Source: an uncultured Bdellovibrionales bacterium
GTDB lineage: Bacteria > Bdellovibrionota > Bdellovibrionia > Bdellovibrionales > JAMPXM01
Length of the DNA stretch: 10,503 bases
Assembly: GCA_937927435.1 (NCBI GenBank)
Contig: CALBDW010000036.1
Coordinates: 1-10,503 of the forward strand
Direction: 5' to 3'
A program made the translations under genes and the position numbers. Below the pieces are notes generated by a model, which was given only the letters and a program-made list of their open reading frames with translations, was not told where the DNA came from and made no database searches. Shown piece by piece: positions 6,948-10,503 of the stretch (its first letter is position 1; every line of letters starts with the position of its first letter).

Positions 6948-7520
6948 TCACTTGTTGTTTTCGAGTTCAAAAAACGCGCGAAACGCTTTGGATGGCCGAT
7001 CAATCACCTCGACACGGCCCTTACGTCCGGATGCCGCCAATTTGTGACGGATCTCTTCGGCCGCTGGGCCACATTGTTGCGCGCTCCCTGTGAAGAACCC
7101 GTATGCGCCGCCTGACGTTGATCGTTGGATCCGAAGTTCGATGGGCGCGAGTCCATGGCCTTCGACAAGAGTGACGGCCGCCGCGAGACATCCGCTGATC
7201 GTTTCACACTCCACGACCACCAGACTCTCCGCAAGGGACTCTTGAGGGAGCGCATACAGCGCCTCCAATACCCTTGGATCTTTCGATTCCACCACTTCCG
7301 AGTCGACCCACGAATTCGGATCCAGGCGATGCCGCACCTCATGAACAACGCTGCTTAAGTCATCCCGGGCGCCCGTCAACAAAATGAAGAAGCCTCGGCC
7401 ACTAGGCGAAGCCTCCAAAATGCGCGAATGCGACATGGCCGCCACTTCTCCGAGAACCCGATAACCAAAGGCTATTGAATTTGTTTCCAGGCACGCGATG
7501 ACGCTGTCGACTTTTTTCAT
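6948..7520 (-). CDS. Tandem BMC-like repeat protein
   Basis: The 190-residue protein contains two related halves, about residues 5-66 and 99-161. Each begins with a beta strand ending in ET, has a helix of alanines and hydrophobics, then a Gly-rich strand ending in TG, and closes with E(V/I)RH(R/K)L. This order recalls the bacterial microcompartment shell domain (IExxGxxAAxxAAD ... GxxxVxVxGD), so it looks like a tandem BMC-like fold. No other microcompartment gene is in the window. The start is ATG 7520, supported by AAAAGGA seven bases upstream; the frame runs on to 7724, but that extension crosses the repeat-rich flp control region and is Arg-rich, so it is not coding. It is divergent from flp, 257 bp apart. 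The duplication is visible; the BMC label is an inference of moderate strength. Confidence 0.65.
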   Translation of the reverse strand: MKKVDSVIACLETNSIAFGYRVLGEVAAMSHSRILEASPSGRGFFILLTGARDDLSSVVHEVRHRLDPNSWVDSEVVESKDPRVLEALYALPQESLAESLVVVECETISGCLAAAVTLVEGHGLAPIELRIQRSTSGGAYGFFTGSAQQCGPAAEEIRHKLAASGRKGRVEVIDRPSKAFRAFFELENNK

Positions 7521-7593
7521 ACGAGATCCTTTTTCCCGAAGTGGGGCTAAATCGGCGCACTCTCTCCAATCGTCCCCAAAGATACACGCCGAT

Positions 7594-7610
7594 TGTCGAG
7601 TCTCTCGACA
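7594..7610. repeat. Perfect 7-bp palindrome TGTCGAG-TCT-CTCGACA
   Basis: Seven-base arms are separated by three bases, with no T run on either side, so an operator fits better than a terminator. It lies 2 nt before the next palindrome. Confidence 0.6.
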
Positions 7611-7612
7611 TT

Positions 7613-7627
7613 GTTTCAATCTGAAAC
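7613..7627. repeat. Perfect 6-bp palindrome GTTTCA-ATC-TGAAAC
   Basis: The core TTTCA-N3-TGAAA recurs at 7694-7706, with centres 80 bp apart. This makes it a candidate site for a dimeric regulator that binds the flp control region twice. Confidence 0.6.
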
Positions 7628-7629
7628 GC

Positions 7630-7668
7630 CCAACTGTCAAACATGAAGGCGAAAAAGTCCAATTGTCA
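7630..7668 (+). repeat. Direct repeat CCAAYTGTCA, two copies
   Basis: CCAACTGTCA (7630-7639) and CCAATTGTCA (7659-7668) match at nine of ten bases and start 29 bp apart, close to three helical turns. A third, shorter relative (ATTGTC) begins the palindrome arm near 7592. Confidence 0.45.
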
Positions 7669-7693
7669 CCCGCAGTTCGCCGCGTCTCCGACT

Positions 7694-7706
7694 TTTCAAG
7701 TTGAAA
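7694..7706. repeat. Palindrome TTTCAA-G-TTGAAA
   Basis: This is a perfect inverted repeat that contains the TTTCA-N3-TGAAA core also seen at 7613-7627. It lies 35 nt upstream of the FliA-type -10 octamer. Confidence 0.55.
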
Positions 7707-7740
7707 CAAGCGCCTAAGTCTCAACTCGTCCCGACATTCC

Positions 7741-7748
7741 GCCGATAA
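7741..7748 (+). promoter_or_regulatory. FliA (sigma28)-type -10 octamer upstream of flp
   Basis: GCCGATAA matches the FliA -10 consensus at all eight bases and lies 29 nt before ATG 7778, leaving room for a short leader with its ribosome site. The -35 is poor: CAAC stands at the N15 spacing, while the closest TAAG (7715-7718) is 22 nt away. Confidence 0.4.
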
Positions 7749-7777
7749 TGAAAAGAGGATTTAGGAAAGGGGGCCAA

Positions 7778-7963
7778 ATGAAAACGGTCATGAACAAAGT
7801 TCGCGCGCTTTGGAAAGACGAATCCGCTCAAGGTGCGACCGAATACATCTTGCTTTTGGCGATTGTCGTCGGGATCGCGATTTTCTTCGGTCCGAAACTG
7901 AAAGACATCATCAACGACAAAGTTAATGACATCGCCGGAAAAGTCGCGGGCTTCAACCTCTAA
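7778..7963 (+). CDS. flp: Flp-type (type IVb) major pilin precursor
   Basis: The 61-residue prepilin has a short basic leader (1-17), then QGATEYILLLAIVVGIAIFF, which is the cleavage region and the hydrophobic assembly helix. With Glu at +5 and Tyr at +6, cleavage falls after A17, giving a mature pilin of 44 residues with a polar C-terminal half; cleavage after G19 is a less regular alternative. The small size and the EY motif are standard for Flp/Fap pilins, which polymerise into Tad adhesion pili. I chose ATG 7778 because GGAAAGGGGG lies four bases upstream; an in-frame ATG at 7748 overlaps the FliA-like octamer and has no ribosome site. It is the first gene of the tad operon and ends in tandem TAA codons, with the next gene 6 nt away in the same frame. 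Confidence 0.92.
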   Translation: MKTVMNKVRALWKDESAQGATEYILLLAIVVGIAIFFGPKLKDIINDKVNDIAGKVAGFNL

Positions 7964-7969
7964 TAATCT

Positions 7970-8188
7970 ATGACGACGGAACTGGTCCTTCTCTTGGCAA
8001 TTTGGGCGTTCATCGTCGGAGGAATTTTCTTCGGCGAGAAAGGGCCGATTCAAGTTTTTGGACGGTCAGGGCCCCGTTTGGCCGCCCGTATTGAACGCCA
8101 AATATCACACGGCCGGGAGTTCAAGGCCAGAGGTGCCTACAACATGTGGTACAAGCCCGATGGAAGGTCGCCGGACGGAACACTATGA
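7970..8188 (+). CDS. Small leaderless pilin-like membrane protein
   Basis: The 72-residue protein starts directly with MTTELVLLLAIWAFIVGG, which lines up with the mature Flp N-terminus (ATEYILLLAIVVG) but has no basic leader or cleavage site. No longer start is possible, because two stop codons (the tandem TAA of flp) lie just upstream in the same frame. After the hydrophobic helix (4-22) comes a basic, polar domain ending in NMWYKPDGRSPDGTL. There is no clear ribosome site; translation probably depends on re-initiation after flp. Its TGA overlaps the tadV ATG by four bases (ATGA), a strong sign that it is a real operon member. It may be a membrane partner or pseudo-subunit of the pilus. No named family is recognised. 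Confidence 0.75.
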   Translation: MTTELVLLLAIWAFIVGGIFFGEKGPIQVFGRSGPRLAARIERQISHGREFKARGAYNMWYKPDGRSPDGTL

Positions 8189-8688
8189 TAGCGAACGCTA
8201 TTACGATCACAGCAACTTTGATTCTCATCGCTGGCGTGATCGACGATTTGCGCTCGAGAAAGGTGCATAATCAACTCTTTCTCGCAGCAACCGCCATCGC
8301 GTTCATCGTGTCCGCGGTCACCGGAGGAGTGGCGGGCGTCGGCGGTGCCATTACCGGGTTCATCGCCGGCATGGCAATTTTGCTCCCTCTCGTTCTCTTG
8401 GGAGTGATCGGCGCCGGAGACATGAAGCTGATGGCGGCATTCGGTGCCGTGGTCGGTTGGAACGCGGTGATTAACGTCGCCATCCTCTCGTTGATATGGG
8501 GGGCTCTGTTCGGACTCCTGCAGGTCATCCTGCAAGGCCAATTGAAGGCGACCCTCGGAAACATGATTGCGGTTTTAAGCAGTTCGAAAGAGCAGCGGGC
8601 GAAATTGGAGCTGCACAAAATCCCGTTCACCGTCGGCTTGCTTCTCGGCTGGATGACTCATCTGGTTTGGACGAGGGCTTTTTTTTGA
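8185..8688 (+). CDS. tadV: Prepilin peptidase, TadV/CpaA (peptidase family A24)
   Basis: The 167-residue polytopic inner-membrane aspartic protease cleaves leaders from Flp-type prepilins. Both catalytic aspartates are seen: D21 in IDDLRSRKVHN, the place of the usual D-x-R-x-R-x-I-P-N, and D79 in GAGDMKL, the G-x-G-D-x-K-L motif. The proline usual in the first motif is His28 here. Several Gly/Ala-rich membrane helices surround the motifs, and the short length without a methylating zinc domain is normal for TadV. The ATG at 8185 overlaps the preceding stop (ATGA) and has CGGACGGAA upstream; the frame extends to 8146, but that would lie inside the previous gene. The last codons are GCT TTT TTT TGA, which form a slippery T8 run. 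The stop shares its A with the next ATG. Confidence 0.93.
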   Translation: MIANAITITATLILIAGVIDDLRSRKVHNQLFLAATAIAFIVSAVTGGVAGVGGAITGFIAGMAILLPLVLLGVIGAGDMKLMAAFGAVVGWNAVINVAILSLIWGALFGLLQVILQGQLKATLGNMIAVLSSSKEQRAKLELHKIPFTVGLLLGWMTHLVWTRAFF

Positions 8689-8690
8689 TG
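8679..8690 (+). other. T8 slippery run at the tadV stop/next start junction
   Basis: Bases 8679-8686 are eight T. In the tadV frame they read T-TTT-TTT directly before TGA (8686-8688), and the next gene's ATG is 8688-8690. A -1 shift gives TTG then ATG GAA, joining TadV in frame to the downstream prepilin-like protein. The sequence pattern is certain; use is not known. Confidence 0.45.
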
Positions 8691-8942
8691 GAACGGAAAA
8701 TGGAGGGACAAACAGGACAAATGACGTTGGAGATGGTGTTGCTGCTCTCCATCTTCCTGTCTTTGTCGATCTTTCTCTTCAACGAGATCCAGTCCCGGCA
8801 ATGGGTTTCAGCTTTCGTCGCCGGGCCGTGGCAGCCGTTGAAGAACATGATTGAAAACGGCGAATGGACAGCGGACGCGAAGGAACGGCATCCGAACTTG
8901 CTGAACAGGCACGGATCGTTCTCGGGCGATACGGCTCCTTAA
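8688..8942 (+). CDS. Small prepilin-like protein (Q-x-T-x-E leader type)
   Basis: The 84-residue protein has a ten-residue leader ending in G10, then QMTLEMVLLLSIFLSLSIFL, with Glu at +5 and a hydrophobic helix to about residue 31, so it should be a TadV substrate. The rest is a soluble tail of about 50 residues with W-x-P-L, MIENGEW and RHPNLLNRH segments. The start is ATG 8688, whose A is the last base of the tadV TGA; GAGGG at 8673-8677 may act as the ribosome site. An ATG at 8700 would remove four leader residues. The same frame is open upstream through tadV, so a -1 ribosomal slip would fuse the two proteins. It is likely a minor pilin of the tad operon; no named family is recognised beyond the leader. 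Confidence 0.8.
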   Translation: MERKMEGQTGQMTLEMVLLLSIFLSLSIFLFNEIQSRQWVSAFVAGPWQPLKNMIENGEWTADAKERHPNLLNRHGSFSGDTAP

Positions 8943-8963
8943 AGCGTCCGATGGAGTGCGAAC

Positions 8964-9575
8964 TTGAACTGGTCGAAACGGAGCGAAATAAAAAAACAAG
9001 GCGCGAGCGAGAGCGGCTTCATCACGCTCGACTTCATTTTTGCGCTCTTCATGGCTCTCGGCTTCGCGACGGTTTTCTTCGCCATCTCGGTCACACTCGC
9101 GCTCGTCGAGGCCGCGCAATACGTGACGTTCGCCACTTCCCGTGCTTATGCGGGAGCGCATGAAACGGAAAACGCGCAGCGCGAGCTCGCGATGGCGAAG
9201 TTCAACGAAATCATGTCAAAAAGCGCGTTCAAGAGATTTTTGGGACAGGAATGGATGAGGCTCGGAGAGCCGAACATTGGCGACTTTTCATCCGAGTATC
9301 CCGTCGACAACCCGGACGACAACACTTTCGTCGGCGTGCAGATTCCGATGGACGCACGCCTTCTGCACATGCGTCTCCCGTTACTGGGATCGACCGCCGA
9401 AGACTCCGGGGTCGGCAAAGCGACTCTTAATTCTTACCTGAACCGGGAAGTTTCAACAACCGAGTGCCGGGAACAGTTCAACCGCCTGAGGTACGAACAC
9501 ATCAAACGGCTGGATGGGGCCTATTCGGGAACACCCGGTTCCGAGGCGAAATTGATCACTGATAACGGGTGCTGA
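8964..9575 (+). CDS. TadE-like prepilin-like protein
   Basis: The 203-residue protein starts at TTG 8964. This is the only possible start after the preceding in-frame stop, and GGAG lies seven bases upstream. The leader (1-18) is basic and ends SESG, then FITLDF puts an acidic residue (D23) at +5 in place of the usual Glu. A long hydrophobic helix (about 23-50) leads into AAQYVTFATSRAYAGAHE, the pattern of TadE/TadF pseudopilins in which the helix continues as an Ala/Arg-rich amphipathic segment. The remaining 130 residues form a periplasmic or pilus domain with two cysteines (C169, C203). TadE-type pseudopilins are needed for Flp pilus assembly. Its stop directly abuts the next ATG. Confidence 0.8.
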   Translation: MNWSKRSEIKKQGASESGFITLDFIFALFMALGFATVFFAISVTLALVEAAQYVTFATSRAYAGAHETENAQRELAMAKFNEIMSKSAFKRFLGQEWMRLGEPNIGDFSSEYPVDNPDDNTFVGVQIPMDARLLHMRLPLLGSTAEDSGVGKATLNSYLNREVSTTECREQFNRLRYEHIKRLDGAYSGTPGSEAKLITDNGC

Positions 9576-10085
9576 ATGAAGAGCGTGCGCGACGGCCGCA
9601 AGGCTGACAAAAAAAGAAACTCTGAGAAGGGGATGGCGACGCTTGAAACGCTACCGCTGATCCTTGTCTTTCTCTATCTTTTCGCCTACACGCTCGGTGC
9701 CTTCGGCACCATTCACACGGCGATCAAATACACGATCGCCGCGAGGACTTACGCGTTCGAAACCTTTCGCAATCGGACCGATCTCACCTATTTCCGGGAC
9801 AGAGGGACCGGGAGATACCATTTTCGCGCGAACGGAAACAGGTTCCACACGATCATGGCGATCGGTACGAAAACCGGTGATGAGTTCCGGGCGACGCAAA
9901 GGCCGATCCGCATGGGTATCCCGATCGATCCGGGACCCAGCGAAAACAACCCGGACATTCATAACCGAGACGTCCATGAAGCCGAAGAGCTTCTTCAAGG
10001 ACGCAGAAACCGCCAGGTTGAGGTGAGCCCAACATGGATCATGGTGACTTACGGAATCTGCCTGAACAACAGGTGCGGAGATTAA
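9576..10085 (+). CDS. TadE-like pseudopilin
   Basis: The 169-residue protein has a very basic leader (1-19, rich in K and R) ending in G19, then MATLETLPLILVFLYLFAYT with Glu at +5, the standard TadE-type pseudopilin start. After the helix come IHTAIKYTIAARTYAFETFRNR, the Ala/Arg-rich continuation typical of TadE/TadF, and a soluble domain with two cysteines near the C-terminus (C161 and C167). ATG 9576 follows the preceding TGA with no gap (TGAATG), so translation is probably coupled; the ribosome site is weak. It is one of five proteins in the window with a leader of this type and a likely TadV substrate. Confidence 0.82.
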   Translation: MKSVRDGRKADKKRNSEKGMATLETLPLILVFLYLFAYTLGAFGTIHTAIKYTIAARTYAFETFRNRTDLTYFRDRGTGRYHFRANGNRFHTIMAIGTKTGDEFRATQRPIRMGIPIDPGPSENNPDIHNRDVHEAEELLQGRRNRQVEVSPTWIMVTYGICLNNRCGD

Positions 10086-10101
10086 CGAACGAGGACCGGC
10101 A

Positions 10102-10503
10102 ATGAACAGCAACGAATCGCGGACACTCTGGATATCAATCGGCGCGGCGCTCTTTGCGATCTTCCTGCTATATAGTTGGTCCCAAGAGCAAAAGGCCGCA
10201 ATGGCGAAAAAATTCGGCTCCACGAAACGGGTCGTTATCGCCAAAGAAGACATCCTCGAAATGGAAACGGTCAACGAGTCGAAGCTCGATTACATCGACC
10301 AGCCGGTCGACTTTATCCAGCCGGGCGCGATATCTGACCCCGAGGAGGCCGTGGGCCAAGTCGCGGCCGTCCCCATCATGAAAGGGGAACAGATCATCCG
10401 AAACAAGCTCCTCTTGCCGGGCCCGCAGACAGGTCTGTCATTCGAAGTGTCGCCGGGCAAACGCGCCATCACCATTCCAATCGATGAAATGCGCGGGGTC
10501 GCG
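10102..10503 (+). CDS. cpaB: Flp pilus assembly protein CpaB/RcpC (3' truncated)
   Basis: The first 134 residues are visible and the frame is open to the last base of the window. ATG 10102 has a strong ribosome site, GAGGA, six bases upstream. An N-terminal membrane anchor (about 9-26) is followed by a SAF domain (about 43-105) with VVIAKEDI, PVDFIQPGAI, VGQVAAVPIMKGEQI and LLLPGP, and then GLSFEVSPGKRAITIPID, which begins the conserved RcpC/CpaB domain. CpaB acts in the periplasm with the secretin CpaC/RcpA at the outer-membrane part of the Tad pilus machine. It lies 16 nt after the pseudopilin gene, and further tad genes (secretin, ATPases, TadB/C) would be expected just beyond the window. 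Confidence 0.93.
   Translation, partial: MNSNESRTLWISIGAALFAIFLLYSWSQEQKAAMAKKFGSTKRVVIAKEDILEMETVNESKLDYIDQPVDFIQPGAISDPEEAVGQVAAVPIMKGEQIIRNKLLLPGPQTGLSFEVSPGKRAITIPIDEMRGVA

Larger units (their letters stand above)
7521..7777. promoter_or_regulatory. Repeat-rich divergent control region between the BMC-like gene and flp
   Basis: These 257 bp hold no gene. They contain three inverted repeats (7594-7610, 7613-7627, 7694-7706), one direct repeat pair (7630-7639 and 7659-7668), a FliA-type -10 octamer (7741-7748) and ribosome sites for both flanking genes. The density of repeats suggests binding sites for regulators of the pilus operon. Confidence 0.6.

Noticed and set aside
7594..7627. The two adjacent palindromes as a transcription terminator
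   Set aside because: No T run follows on either strand, and the region lies between two divergent gene starts where no transcript should end.
7521..7724. N-terminal extension of the BMC-like frame to 7724
   Set aside because: The internal ATG at 7520 has a strong AAAAGGA ribosome site, and the extension crosses the palindrome-rich control region with no family-like sequence.
8496..8687. N-terminal extension of the 84-residue prepilin-like frame back through tadV
   Set aside because: This part lies out of frame inside tadV and would bury the prepilin leader; it is only relevant as the -1 shift product.
9651..10274. A 207-codon open frame on the minus strand
   Set aside because: It is antisense to the TadE-like gene and the start of cpaB, which have clear family motifs and ribosome sites; its own composition is rich in R, S and D with no recognisable domain.
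1..10503. CRISPR array, insertion sequence, phage or toxin-antitoxin module
   Set aside because: I found no regularly spaced repeats, transposase or integrase motifs, terminal inverted repeats or toxin-like gene pairs.

Overview
The window is ordinary bacterial chromosome: compact, moderately GC-rich, with many short gene gaps and overlaps. I see no insertion sequence, phage gene, tRNA, rRNA or CRISPR array. The gene content suggests a Gram-negative with a Tad/Flp (type IVb) pilus. The style of the Flp leader (a Q-x-x-x-E-Y type motif) and the company of TPR and pilin-like genes resemble predatory Bdellovibrionota. That placement is inference from gene style, not from a search.

Left part (1-4699), housekeeping and envelope genes. 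First comes the C-terminal end of a probable GT39-type membrane glycosyltransferase, overlapped by a membrane-anchored PHP-like protein whose metal ligands look mutated. Then follow a convergent [2Fe-2S] ferredoxin (minus), a DnaQ-like DEDDh exonuclease (plus) with a possible clamp-binding tail, and a minus-strand pair of DUF2203 protein plus glutamine-dependent NAD+ synthetase NadE.

Middle part (4700-7520), three poorly characterised genes next to the pilus cluster. A minus-strand 287-residue protein has a canonical prepilin leader, a Ser/Gly-rich middle and a second membrane segment at its C-terminus; a probable terminator follows it. Divergent from it is an exported TPR protein. Convergent with the TPR gene is a 190-residue protein made of two BMC-like repeats.

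Right part (7521-10503), the start of a tad/flp operon on the plus strand. Behind a 257-bp repeat-rich control region come flp, a 72-residue leaderless pilin-like gene, the prepilin peptidase tadV/cpaA, three more prepilin-like/TadE-like genes, and cpaB/rcpC, which runs off the window. Gene junctions are very tight (6-nt gap, 4-nt overlap, 1-nt overlap, 21-nt gap, 0-nt gap, 16-nt gap), so this is one transcription unit. The peptidase is the obvious processing enzyme for five proteins in the window that carry a leader ending G or A before xxxx(E/D), including the divergently placed 287-residue protein.

The most interesting features are: this expanded set of pilin-like proteins (one of them leaderless), a T-TTT-TTT slippery run placed exactly at the tadV stop that could give an in-frame TadV-prepilin fusion, the palindrome-rich flp control region with a perfect FliA-type -10 octamer, the tandem BMC-like protein, the degenerate PHP protein, and three convergent gene pairs whose stop codons abut with 0-2 nt between them.
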